Shown: piece by piece, positions 27,776-35,815 of the stretch
Position numbering within the stretch: the first letter of the stretch is position 1
How the letters are laid out: the number at the start of each line of letters is the position of its first letter
Assembly: GCF_000426725.1 (NCBI RefSeq)
Contig: NZ_AUFX01000004.1
Span: forward strand, 663,075-727,074
Direction: 5' to 3'
From: Sporocytophaga myxococcoides DSM 11118
GTDB lineage: Bacteria; Bacteroidota; Bacteroidia; Cytophagales; Cytophagaceae
Length of the DNA: 64,000 nt
Translations under genes and position numbers: made by a program
The notes under the pieces: model-generated
Databases searched by the model: none
What the model saw: the letters and a program-made list of their open reading frames with translations, nothing else
Told to the model about the DNA's origin: nothing

Positions 27776-28831
27776 GTGGAAAACAAAGAATTCGTTTGTC
27801 AATTAATTACCTGGTACTCAAAAAACAAGCGTGATTTGCCTTGGAGAGAAACCCAAAATCCTTATATAATATGGCTTTCAGAGATACTTCTTCAACAGAC
27901 TAGGGTAGATCAGGGCTTGCCCTATTTCTACAAATTCGTAGATAATTACCCTGATGTGAACAAGTTGGCAAATGCAGAAGAAAGGGAGGTTTTGAGATTG
28001 TGGGAGGGCCTGGGATATTATTCAAGGGCAAGAAACTTACATGCAACCGCAAAACTGATTGTGGAAAAATATAGTGGAATTTTTCCCCAAACATATAAAG
28101 AACTTCTGAAGCTTAAGGGAGTTGGTCCATATACAGCCGCAGCTATTGCCTCTTTTTCTTTTAATGAATCTGTAGCAGTTGTAGATGGAAATGTCTACAG
28201 GGTTCTTTCCCGAGTTTTCGGAATAGATGACGATATTAGGTCTCCTTCAGGGATTAAGAAATTTCGTGAGCTGGCAAATTTGCTGATCCCAAAAAAAGAT
28301 CCTGCAACGTACAACCAGGCAATAATGGAATTTGGTGCCCTCCATTGTGTTCCGGCAAAACCAAAATGTGAAGATTGTCCGGTTTCCGCTCAATGCTATG
28401 CATTTTCAACAAATGCGCAATCTCTGCTTCCGGTAAAAAATAAAAAAATAGTAAAAAAGAACAGACACTTTAACTATTTGGCTTTTAGGTGGAAAGACAA
28501 GATTTTGATGAAAGAGAGGAAAAGTAAGGATATATGGCAAGGATTGTATGAATTTTATAATAATGAATCTTCTGAAATTCTTGATCCGGGGAAATTATTA
28601 AATAAGCTACCCTCAAAGGAGTTAACCGTGGTGAAATCCTCTGAAGTGATGAAACAGATTTTAACTCATCAAGTGCTTTTCTGCCAGGGCCATATTATTA
28701 ATGTAAATTCCAAGACAGCATTTAACGCCATAAAAGGAGCATTAGAATTGAAGGAATTCTCTATTAATCAAATAAATGACCTTCCAAAACCTGTTTTGAT
28801 CCAAAGATTTTTGAAGCAATGTGATTTTTAA
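27776..28831 (+). CDS. mutY: A/G-specific adenine glycosylase MutY
   Basis: MutY removes adenine mispaired with 8-oxoguanine. The 351-residue protein starts at a GTG at 27776. Visible features: the N-terminal LPWRETQNPYIIWLSEILLQQTRVDQ with catalytic Glu, the helix-hairpin-helix KLKGVGPYTAAAIASF, the catalytic Asp in VVDGNVYRVLSRVFG, the 4Fe-4S cysteines in CVPAKPKCEDCPVSAQC, and a C-terminal Nudix-like region for 8-oxoG recognition. It leads a plus-strand series mutY-ssb-gldE-gldD, an order I recall as typical of Bacteroidota. Confidence 0.95.
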   Translation: MENKEFVCQLITWYSKNKRDLPWRETQNPYIIWLSEILLQQTRVDQGLPYFYKFVDNYPDVNKLANAEEREVLRLWEGLGYYSRARNLHATAKLIVEKYSGIFPQTYKELLKLKGVGPYTAAAIASFSFNESVAVVDGNVYRVLSRVFGIDDDIRSPSGIKKFRELANLLIPKKDPATYNQAIMEFGALHCVPAKPKCEDCPVSAQCYAFSTNAQSLLPVKNKKIVKKNRHFNYLAFRWKDKILMKERKSKDIWQGLYEFYNNESSEILDPGKLLNKLPSKELTVVKSSEVMKQILTHQVLFCQGHIINVNSKTAFNAIKGALELKEFSINQINDLPKPVLIQRFLKQCDF

Positions 28832-28884
28832 TTATCTTTAGCTCTATTATTATATTTAATTAATAAACCTTAAAACAATCAGCT

Positions 28885-29319
28885 ATGAGCGGTGTAAACA
28901 AAGTAATTCTGGTAGGACGCCTTGGGAAGGATCCTGAAATCAGAGTAATGGAATCCGGAAGAAAGGTAGCAAGCTTTACCTTAGCCACTTCGGAAGTTTA
29001 TAAAGACAAAAACGGAGAAAGAGTAGAACAAACAGAGTGGCATAATGTGTCATTTTGGGGGCCGATTGCAGATGTAATTGAAAAATATCTGAAAAAAGGC
29101 AATCAGCTTTATGTCGAAGGTAAGCTAAGAACGCGTTCTTATGAAGATAAGGAAGGCGTGAAGAAATATACCACTGAAATTATCGGACAAAATATGTCTA
29201 TGCTAGGTGGTGGCGGAGCAAGACAGGCAGATGGAGGAGAAGCGAGAGCTTCATACAGCTCTGAGCCTGTAGCACAATCAGCTTCCGTAGACGATGATAT
29301 GGATGATCTACCTTTTTAA
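28885..29319 (+). CDS. ssb: Single-stranded DNA-binding protein
   Basis: A 144-residue SSB with an OB fold (MSGVNKVILVGRLGKDPEIR, WHNVSFWG, YLKKGNQLYVEGKLRTRSYEDKEG) and the acidic protein-interaction tail DDDMDDLPF. It protects single-stranded DNA and recruits repair and replication partners. It lies between mutY and gldE. Confidence 0.96.
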   Translation: MSGVNKVILVGRLGKDPEIRVMESGRKVASFTLATSEVYKDKNGERVEQTEWHNVSFWGPIADVIEKYLKKGNQLYVEGKLRTRSYEDKEGVKKYTTEIIGQNMSMLGGGGARQADGGEARASYSSEPVAQSASVDDDMDDLPF

Positions 29320-29353
29320 ATAATATTTTAAGTTTAACTTAACAAATAATAAT

Positions 29354-29564
29354 ATGGATTCGGATGAACCTGGCCCCGCCAATTTAAATAAGTTACCAGA
29401 TTTTGTGCGTCTTAACTTTTTCACCGAATCATTAATTCCAAAAATATTTCATTATTGTAAGTTCCTGGTTATTTCTATCCAGACAGGCGTTTCTGTTTTG
29501 AATAAAAATAATTTCAGGAACTTATTCTTTTGCCAATACGGTTCACAATTAATGACAACTAATT
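29354..29564 (+). pseudogene. Possible remnant of the gldE 5' end
   Basis: An ATG at 29354, 35 bp after the ssb stop, opens a frame beginning MDSDEPGPANLNKL, which resembles the acidic N-termini of Cytophagales GldE proteins. The frame then drifts: an SLIPKIF segment resembles the end of DUF21, and stop codons separate it from the intact CBS part at 29565. Only about 210 bases are available where a full DUF21 region would need roughly 450-500. An internal deletion with frameshift is the simplest reading; a sequencing or assembly error is also possible. Confidence 0.45.
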
Positions 29565-30437
29565 ATGGCTTATAATCCGTTTTCGTGGGTAATAAAGTCA
29601 ATGTCGTTGCTTGAAAAGAGATTGGTAAAAACTAACCAATCGCCCTTAGATAAGATTAACGAAGAATTTGAGGCGGCAACCGGGGAAGAAACTACCGTTG
29701 AAGAAAAGGAAATGATCAAAGGTCTGGTCAAATTCGGAAAAACTTCGGTAAAGCAAATCATGAAAAGCCGCATTGATATTACCGCATTTAGTTCTGAGCA
29801 AACATTTAGGGAGGTATTGGAGAACATCAGCAAACATGGTTTTTCCAGAATACCTGTATACAAGGATGGTATTGACAATGTAGAGGGTATCCTTAATATA
29901 AAGGACTTGTTTCCTTATATCAATGAACAGGGCAATCCTGATTTTGACTGGCATAAACTCCTGCGTCCTGCTTATTTTATTCCCGAAACAAAAAAAATTG
30001 AAGACCTTCTGAAGGATTTCCAGCAAATGCGTCAGCATATGGCCATTGTTGTGAATGAATATGGAGGTGTTGCTGGTCTGGTTACACTCGAAGATATTAT
30101 TGAGGAAATTGTAGGAGAAATTGCAGATGAGTTTGACGAGGAGGATCAAACTTATATTAAGGTAAATGATAACTCCTGGCTTTTCGAAGGTAAAATTTCT
30201 CTTAATGATTTCTGTAAAGTATTTGACCTGGATCCAGTAGTTTTCGAAGAGGTTAAAGGTGAGGCAGAATCTCTTGGAGGTTTGTTGCTTCAGCTGAACT
30301 CTGATCTTCCGGAGCTGGGAGATAAAATTATGTTTGAACGATTCCTTTTTACAGTAGAATCGGTGAATAACAAAACTATAAAAAAAGTAAAAGTATCAAT
30401 TGTTGAGGCAAATGAGGTTAATGAAACAGGCAGCTAA
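29565..30437 (+). CDS. gldE: GldE-like CBS/CorC-domain protein lacking most of its N-terminal DUF21 membrane domain
   Basis: GldE is a gliding-related membrane protein of the CNNM/hemolysin C family: an N-terminal DUF21 domain with about four transmembrane helices, a CBS pair and a C-terminal CorC_HlyC domain, usually about 430-450 residues. Here the frame is only 290 residues. It starts at MAYNPFSWVIKSMSLLEKR, which corresponds to the very end of DUF21. The CBS pair (SRIPVYKDGIDNVEGILNIKDLF; MAIVVNEYGGVAGLVTLEDIIEEIVGEI) and the CorC domain (WLFEGKISLNDF, SLGGLLLQL) are intact. Stop codons close the frame just upstream. The gene may be truncated by deletion, or it may be expressed as a soluble version. 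It overlaps gldD by 17 bases. Confidence 0.8.
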   Translation: MAYNPFSWVIKSMSLLEKRLVKTNQSPLDKINEEFEAATGEETTVEEKEMIKGLVKFGKTSVKQIMKSRIDITAFSSEQTFREVLENISKHGFSRIPVYKDGIDNVEGILNIKDLFPYINEQGNPDFDWHKLLRPAYFIPETKKIEDLLKDFQQMRQHMAIVVNEYGGVAGLVTLEDIIEEIVGEIADEFDEEDQTYIKVNDNSWLFEGKISLNDFCKVFDLDPVVFEEVKGEAESLGGLLLQLNSDLPELGDKIMFERFLFTVESVNNKTIKKVKVSIVEANEVNETGS

Positions 30438-31011
30438 ACTTTTATCAGTTATTGTATCCGTAGCTGCATTATATTCCTGCACAGAACAAGAAGAATACAC
30501 GCCAAAGCCAAAAGGCTATAACCGTATCGATCTTCCTAAAGCTGAATATGTAAAGTTAACAGAAGACCATCCTTACACTTTTGAAATTTCTAAATTTTCC
30601 GAGGTACTGAAAGACACTTCTCCTCTAGCTGAGCCTCACTGGATAGACGTTTATTATCCCGAATATAAATGCAATGTGCAGATTACTTATAAACCTTTGC
30701 ATAACAATAAACAAACCCTTAACGAGCTCTTTTCTGATGCTCACAGATTAAAAGGTGGCCATCAGAAAAAAGCTACTTCTATAGATGAACTCGTTACCAA
30801 AACAGATAACGGCAAGTATGTTACTTATTTTGAATTGGAAGGTGAGGTCCCAAGTCAGTTCCAGTTTTATGTTACGGATTCTACAAAACATTTCCTGAGA
30901 GGAGCTTTATATTTCCGGACAGCAACTAAAAACGATTCTCTTTCTCCCGTCATTGAATATATGAAGAACGACATAGTTCATATGATGAACACCCTGGAGT
31001 GGAAAAACTAA
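30421..31011 (+). CDS. gldD: Gliding motility lipoprotein GldD
   Basis: A lipoprotein of about 195 residues required for gliding. The ATG at 30421 is chosen because it gives a clean lipoprotein signal (MKQAAKLLSVIVSVAALYSC) and lies inside the last codons of gldE. The mature protein starts with the family signature YTPKPKGYNRIDLP and has HWIDVYYPEYKC and QFQFYVTDSTKHFLRGALYF. Adjacent to gldE, as is usual in Bacteroidota. Confidence 0.93.
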   Translation: MKQAAKLLSVIVSVAALYSCTEQEEYTPKPKGYNRIDLPKAEYVKLTEDHPYTFEISKFSEVLKDTSPLAEPHWIDVYYPEYKCNVQITYKPLHNNKQTLNELFSDAHRLKGGHQKKATSIDELVTKTDNGKYVTYFELEGEVPSQFQFYVTDSTKHFLRGALYFRTATKNDSLSPVIEYMKNDIVHMMNTLEWKN

Positions 31012-31038
31012 AAAATTTAGTTTTCTTTTTATACCTTT

Positions 31039-31064
31039 ATTCCTTTAAAGAATTCTAAAGGAAT
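31039..31064 (+). promoter_or_regulatory. Hairpin directly before the recG start codon
   Basis: A perfect 9-bp inverted repeat (ATTCCTTTA / TAAAGGAAT) with an 8-base loop ends one base before the recG ATG. The 3' arm contains AAAGGA, the only Shine-Dalgarno-like element nearby, so pairing would hide it. It could also be a weak terminator hairpin for gldD, but no T-run follows. Confidence 0.4.
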
Positions 31065-31065
31065 A

Positions 31066-33153
31066 ATGGCTGGATTTTTCGAAACCAGAATCGAATTTTT
31101 AAAAGGAATTGGTCCGCAGAAGGCAGCTTCTTTAAATAAGGAGCTATCCATATTTACTTATGCAGACCTTATTCAGCATTATCCTTTCCGGTACGAAGAT
31201 CGATCAAAAATCTATAAAATTTCCGAAGTCCATGAAGAGCTTCCCTATATTCAGATAAAGGGAAGAATTACAGGGATGTCTTCTGCCGGCGCTATAGCAA
31301 AGAAGAGGATCATGGCTGAGTTTTCCGATGGCACCGGCATTATTGAACTTGTCTGGTTTCAGGGGGCAAAATGGGTTGTAAGCTCATTAAAAACTGGAGT
31401 TGACTATTTGGTTTATGGTAAGCCAAATGTTTTTAACGGAAAAATTAATATAGTTCATCCTGAGATGGAGCTGTTTTTAGAGAAGTCTCCGGATAAAGGA
31501 CTTCAGCCTGTATACAGTACTACAGAAAATCTAAAACGCAAACATCTAGATAGCAGAGCAATTTCCGGGCTTCAGGAAAAGCTTCTTGAGATTGCAGTGC
31601 CTGCAATTCAGGAGACTTTACCAATGGAGCTGATTATGCGCTATAAGCTTCTTTCAAAAAAAGAAGCAATGAAAAATATCCATTTCCCCGGTTCTCCAAG
31701 ACTGCTTGATGAAGCAAAACGAAGACTCAAGTTTGAGGAATTATTTTTCATTCAGCTTCGGCTTTTCATGCAAAAGCAGATGCGTAAGGAAAATTTCAAA
31801 GGTCAGGTTTTCAGGAATATTCCCCTGCTGAATGAATTTTATAAAAACCACCTACCTTTTGATCTCACTGAAGCTCAGAAGAGGGTTGTAAGGGAAATTT
31901 ACAAAGACCTGTGTTCTGGTAAACAAATGAACCGTCTTCTTCAAGGAGATGTGGGAAGTGGTAAAACCATTGTAGCTTTTGTATGCATGCTCATGGCCAT
32001 CGACAATGGAGCCCAGGCAGCATTAATGGCCCCTACCGAGATTCTTGCAGATCAGCATTTCAAAGGGTTGAAAGAATTCGCCGACAAGCTGGGACTTTCA
32101 ATGGCTTTACTTACCGGCTCAACAAAGCAAAAAGATAGAAAGGTTATTTTTAAGGACCTCGAGGAGGGAAAGTTAAATTTTATAGTAGGTACACATGCAT
32201 TGATTGAAGACAATGTTAAGTTTCAAAATCTGGGCATTGTAATTATTGATGAACAACACCGCTTCGGTGTAGCACAAAGGGCGAAGCTGTGGAAGAAAAA
32301 TGTTATTCCTCCTCACATTCTCGTGATGACGGCAACACCTATCCCTAGGACACTGGCCATGACGCTCTATGGAGACCTTGATATTTCTATCATAGATGAG
32401 TTGCCAAAAGGAAGGAAGCCAATTAAGACCATGCATCAGTTTGACAAGGATCGCATAAAACTTTTTGGTTTTATGAGAAATCAGATTGAAGAAGGACGGC
32501 AGGTATATGTGGTTTATCCATTAATAGAAGAAAGCGAAACGCTTGATCTCAAAGATCTGATGGATGGTTATGAAAGCATTAGCAGAGCCTTTCCGGATTA
32601 TGCGCTTGGAATTCTTCACGGACGAATGACTCCTGACGCAAAGGATTATGAGATGAAACGCTTTGTAAAAGGGGAAACTAAAATTCTTGTTTCTACTACT
32701 GTTATTGAAGTTGGAGTGAATGTTCCTAATGCAAGTGTAATGGTTATTGAAAATGCTGAGCGATTTGGTCTTTCTCAATTGCACCAGCTCAGAGGACGTG
32801 TAGGAAGAGGATCAGATCAATCCTATTGTATTCTAATGTCTAATTATAAACTCAGCCGCGATAGTAAAGTTCGGCTAGAGACAATGGTTAAAACCAATAA
32901 TGGATTTGAGATTGCAGATGTAGATTTAAAATTAAGAGGACCTGGAGACTTGGCAGGAACACAACAAAGCGGAGTCCCAAATCTTATGATCGCAGATCTG
33001 TCTCAAGATGCTGCAATAGTAAAGGAAGCAAGAAAGGCAGCAGAAGAAATTATCGACAAAGATCCTAATCTTGATAGTGACGAAAACAGGAATATTAAGC
33101 GGCAGATTAATTCTTTCTCCAAGAACGATTTAAACTGGAGCAGGATTAGTTGA
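31066..33153 (+). CDS. recG: ATP-dependent DNA helicase RecG
   Basis: RecG remodels stalled forks and Holliday junctions. At 695 residues it is full length. The N-terminal wedge/OB domain is visible (PYIQIKGRITGMSSAGAIAKKRI), followed by the helicase core: LLQGDVGSGKTIVAF (Walker A), MAPTEILADQHF, VIIDEQHRFGVAQR (DEQH box), MTATPIPRTLAMTLYG, VSTTVIEVGVNVPNA and QLRGRVGRGSDQSYC. Upstream is gldD with a hairpin between. Confidence 0.96.
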   Translation: MAGFFETRIEFLKGIGPQKAASLNKELSIFTYADLIQHYPFRYEDRSKIYKISEVHEELPYIQIKGRITGMSSAGAIAKKRIMAEFSDGTGIIELVWFQGAKWVVSSLKTGVDYLVYGKPNVFNGKINIVHPEMELFLEKSPDKGLQPVYSTTENLKRKHLDSRAISGLQEKLLEIAVPAIQETLPMELIMRYKLLSKKEAMKNIHFPGSPRLLDEAKRRLKFEELFFIQLRLFMQKQMRKENFKGQVFRNIPLLNEFYKNHLPFDLTEAQKRVVREIYKDLCSGKQMNRLLQGDVGSGKTIVAFVCMLMAIDNGAQAALMAPTEILADQHFKGLKEFADKLGLSMALLTGSTKQKDRKVIFKDLEEGKLNFIVGTHALIEDNVKFQNLGIVIIDEQHRFGVAQRAKLWKKNVIPPHILVMTATPIPRTLAMTLYGDLDISIIDELPKGRKPIKTMHQFDKDRIKLFGFMRNQIEEGRQVYVVYPLIEESETLDLKDLMDGYESISRAFPDYALGILHGRMTPDAKDYEMKRFVKGETKILVSTTVIEVGVNVPNASVMVIENAERFGLSQLHQLRGRVGRGSDQSYCILMSNYKLSRDSKVRLETMVKTNNGFEIADVDLKLRGPGDLAGTQQSGVPNLMIADLSQDAAIVKEARKAAEEIIDKDPNLDSDENRNIKRQINSFSKNDLNWSRIS

Positions 33154-33204
33154 GTTGGAAAAGGCGAAAAGCTGAAAGCACAAAGCTTAAAGTCGGTAGT
33201 TGTA

Positions 33205-33226
33205 GAGACGCCATGCTTGGCGTCTC
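33205..33226. repeat. Palindromic intergenic element
   Basis: GAGACGCCA / TGGCGTCTC forms a perfect 9-bp stem with a 4-base loop, preceded by GTA. Fifteen or so bases downstream a second palindrome (TAGGCGCCTA, 33244-33253) follows. GTAGAGACG-type palindromes are dispersed repeats in many bacterial genomes. GC content is above that of the surroundings. No T-run follows, so it is not an ordinary terminator. Confidence 0.55.
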
Positions 33227-33337
33227 ACTGTCCATAAGGGGCGTAGGCGCCTAAGCGTGTTTTTGAGTTTAAGTGATAAAAATAAATTTTAATAATAATC
33301 TGTTCTGTCAGGAGCGTTCCCTTGTTAAATATATCTC

Positions 33338-33802
33338 ATGAAAGTAAGTGCAGGCCTATTAATGTATGTTCTTCAGCCGGAGTTCCGATTGTTGCTTGCG
33401 CATCCGGGTGGCCCTTATTTTAAAAATAAAGATGAAGGCAGCTGGACTATTCCCAAAGGACAAGTAGAAGCGGAGGAGGAAATTATAGCAGCAGCTAAAA
33501 GAGAGTTTAATGAGGAAACCGGAATCCCGGTAAAAGATACCTTGATTGATCTTTCATTTGTTCGGCAGAAATCCGGAAAAAAAGTATATTGCTGGGCTTT
33601 TGAAGGGGAGGAGAAATCGGTGGAAAACTTTACCTCAAACTCTTTCGAAATAGAATGGCCACCAAGATCCGGAAAAATGGCTGTTTTTGTAGAAGTTGAT
33701 AGAATAGAATTATTCACTCCGGCAGAAGCAAGAAAGAAAATAATGGAAGCTCAGATATCTTTTATTGATCGTCTGGAAGCCCATCTGAATAAGGAAGTAT
33801 AA
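33338..33802 (+). CDS. Nudix hydrolase
   Basis: A 154-residue Nudix protein. The Nudix box G-x5-E-x7-REFNEETG is intact within IPKGQVEAEEEIIAAAKREF and the following NEETGIPV. The N-terminus SAGLLMYVLQPEFRLLLAHPGGPYF and the SWTIPKGQ segment resemble the diadenosine-polyphosphate/dNTP-hydrolysing branch. Substrate is not determinable. It is a single gene between recG and an LEA-like lipoprotein gene. Confidence 0.9.
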   Translation: MKVSAGLLMYVLQPEFRLLLAHPGGPYFKNKDEGSWTIPKGQVEAEEEIIAAAKREFNEETGIPVKDTLIDLSFVRQKSGKKVYCWAFEGEEKSVENFTSNSFEIEWPPRSGKMAVFVEVDRIELFTPAEARKKIMEAQISFIDRLEAHLNKEV

Positions 33803-33855
33803 AAAGCTTAAACATCATTAAGAAACCGAAGTTATTTTTTTATCCACTGTATAAC

Positions 33856-34314
33856 ATGAAAAAAATAATCAATCTTTATCCTCTATTATTTGTTCTCCTG
33901 TTTGTTTGCTGCAAACCGTTCCAGGAAGTAAAAGTAACGCAAATAGAATCAGTTACATTGGCTGAAAGAACAAATACAATGGTGAAGGTAGATGTGGGAG
34001 TAAAAATCAATAACCCGAATGGTTATAGAATCAAAATTAAGAAAAGTGATCTTGAGGGTTTTCTTAATGGAAAATCTATCGGCAAGGTAAACATGGCCAA
34101 TAGAGTCGTCCTTGACGCGAAGTCAGAAAAAAGCTATACAATGTCTTTTACAGCGGACATGACTCAGCTTATGAAATCATTGCCAGTGCTAATGATAACT
34201 AAATCTGCAGTAATTAATGTGAAAGGATATATTACTGCCAAGGTTTTTATTTTTCGAAAGAGAGTACCGGTTGATATGAAGGAACATTTCTCTCCGGATG
34301 ATATTCAGTTTTAA
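33856..34314 (+). CDS. LEA type 2 (LEA14-like) lipoprotein
   Basis: A 152-residue lipoprotein. The signal peptide MKKIINLYPLLFVLLFVCC has a lipobox near Cys18/Cys19. The mature domain has the LEA14/WHy pattern: VTQIESVTLAERTNTMVKVDVGVKINNPNGYRIKIKKSDLEGFLNGKSIGK, in which the NPN motif and the alternating strands are characteristic. Such lipoproteins are common in Bacteroidota, with unknown function. Confidence 0.78.
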   Translation: MKKIINLYPLLFVLLFVCCKPFQEVKVTQIESVTLAERTNTMVKVDVGVKINNPNGYRIKIKKSDLEGFLNGKSIGKVNMANRVVLDAKSEKSYTMSFTADMTQLMKSLPVLMITKSAVINVKGYITAKVFIFRKRVPVDMKEHFSPDDIQF

Positions 34315-34417
34315 AGAAGGCTTTTACAGACGCTTTTGATTTTGTTTAATCACTTAAGTATTAATTATAGTATACTTTTTATTTAACAGAATTTATTTGA
34401 GTTCGATCAACCAGGTC

Positions 34418-34440
34418 GCGCATTTTTATGCGCCTTTTTA
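34418..34440 (+). terminator. Rho-independent terminator after the LEA-like gene
   Basis: The 6-bp stem GCGCAT / ATGCGC with a TTTT loop is followed by CTTTTTAATAA. It lies about 100 bp after the LEA-like stop and about 100 bp before the next gene. Confidence 0.7.
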
Positions 34441-34537
34441 ATAATCTGAGTGATACCAACTTGGTGCCATTTGTTTCCGTATATTTTATTTTTATTAATA
34501 TTCAAAACATAGTTAACAATCACCCACATTTAAAACC

Positions 34538-35743
34538 ATGCGATACATTAAGTTCAGGAATCTATTTTTACTTGCCTTGACTACATTGGCAAGTGTTGCT
34601 CAATCATTTGCTCAGAATAAAACAGAAATACAGGTTTTGAGCGCTGTTGTTAAAGATAAAACGATTGAAGGGGCAACAATAATTTTCCAAAAGAATGGAG
34701 AAGCTTCCGTTACAGCTGTGACAGATCCTTCGGGAAAAATTAGTATACCTTCTCCTTTTGGAGGTGTTGACGATGCTTCTGTTACTCTTATTATTAAGAA
34801 AGAAGGTTATTCAACATTGGTTACCAAAGGTCCGGTTAAAGGTCTTACCTATGCTCTAAGTCCTACTATGACTGAGTTGGACGGATTGAGAGTTGTGCTT
34901 AACTGGGGTAACAGTCCTCAGGATCTTGATTCACATTTATCTTATCCTGGAAATCATATTTTCTTTCAAAAAAAGAAAGGGTCAAGAGCAAACCTTGATG
35001 TTGATGACACTAACGGATATGGGCCGGAAACTGTCACTATTGAAAAGAAAGCTCAAGGACAAAAGTATGTTTATGCAGTGCATAATTTTTCTGATGGAAG
35101 TGTAACGGGAAGCCATAGCCTTTCTTCAATCAGCAATGCAAAAGTATTTGTATACATAGGAAATACACTGGTACGTTCTTACGCTGTACCAAAAGGTAAC
35201 AAATCAGGTAATTTGTGGACTGTTTTCATGATTGATGAAAATGGAGCATTTGTAGATATAAATAAATTTCAGGATGTTGCTTCTGATAATGTAGAAAGAG
35301 TTCTTGAAGCACAAAGAGGTCCGAATGCTGCTGGTGGAGAGCCGGTGATTTCACAGCAAGATGTTGATGCTTCTGCCAGAATTAACAGAAAAGGAGAAGA
35401 AGCTTACCATGCAGGGAACCTGGAGGCATCTGTTGAATTTTATCAAAACGCCATTGAGCTTGACCCTAACAATGGACAGGCTTATAGCAACCTTGGCCTT
35501 TCTTTCCAAAAGTTAAATAGAGTTGCTGAGGCAATTTGGGCAAACAGAAAAGCCATTGCTTTGGCACATGGTCCTCAAACCAATACCATTCAGGCGAGCT
35601 CTTATTACAACATTGCTAAAATTTACGAAAGTCAGGGACATTGGGAAGACGCCCTTCAGCACTATACCTGGGCAAAGGAAAGGAAGCAAAACACTGCGTA
35701 TGATAACGGCATTCAGCGAATGAAAGATAAAACCGGTAAATAG
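34538..35743 (+). CDS. Secreted YfaP/DUF2135-like protein with TPRs
   Basis: A 401-residue protein with a signal peptide (MRYIKFRNLFLLALTTLASVAQSFA). The first mature part (about 28-105) looks like a carboxypeptidase-regulatory-like beta domain (GATIIFQKNGEASVTAVTDPSGKISIP). The middle (about 115-240) matches the YfaP/DUF2135 pattern (LRVVLNWGNSPQDLDSHLSYPG, LDVDDTNGYGPETVTI, YVYAVHNFSDG). The C-terminus has at least two TPRs (KGEEAYHAGNLEASVEFYQNAIELDPNNGQAYSNLGLSFQKLNRVAEAIWANRKAIAL). It is exported; a role in envelope assembly is possible but not shown. Confidence 0.72.
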   Translation: MRYIKFRNLFLLALTTLASVAQSFAQNKTEIQVLSAVVKDKTIEGATIIFQKNGEASVTAVTDPSGKISIPSPFGGVDDASVTLIIKKEGYSTLVTKGPVKGLTYALSPTMTELDGLRVVLNWGNSPQDLDSHLSYPGNHIFFQKKKGSRANLDVDDTNGYGPETVTIEKKAQGQKYVYAVHNFSDGSVTGSHSLSSISNAKVFVYIGNTLVRSYAVPKGNKSGNLWTVFMIDENGAFVDINKFQDVASDNVERVLEAQRGPNAAGGEPVISQQDVDASARINRKGEEAYHAGNLEASVEFYQNAIELDPNNGQAYSNLGLSFQKLNRVAEAIWANRKAIALAHGPQTNTIQASSYYNIAKIYESQGHWEDALQHYTWAKERKQNTAYDNGIQRMKDKTGK

Positions 35744-35753
35744 TTTTTCATAG

Positions 35754-35785
35754 AATCTCCTCCATCGGGGGAGATTTTCTTTTTA
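35754..35785 (+). terminator. Rho-independent terminator after the YfaP-like gene
   Basis: AATCTCC / GGAGATT stem, loop TCCATCGGG, followed by TTCTTTTT. It sits between the stop at 35743 and the next start at 35816. Confidence 0.8.
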
Positions 35786-35815
35786 TATATTTTTGAATTT
35801 AATCTGATCAGTTCC

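Noticed and set aside
33154..33337. tRNA or small RNA gene in the gap after recG
   Set aside because: The short GC-rich palindromes do not fold into a cloverleaf, and no anticodon arm or CCA end was found.
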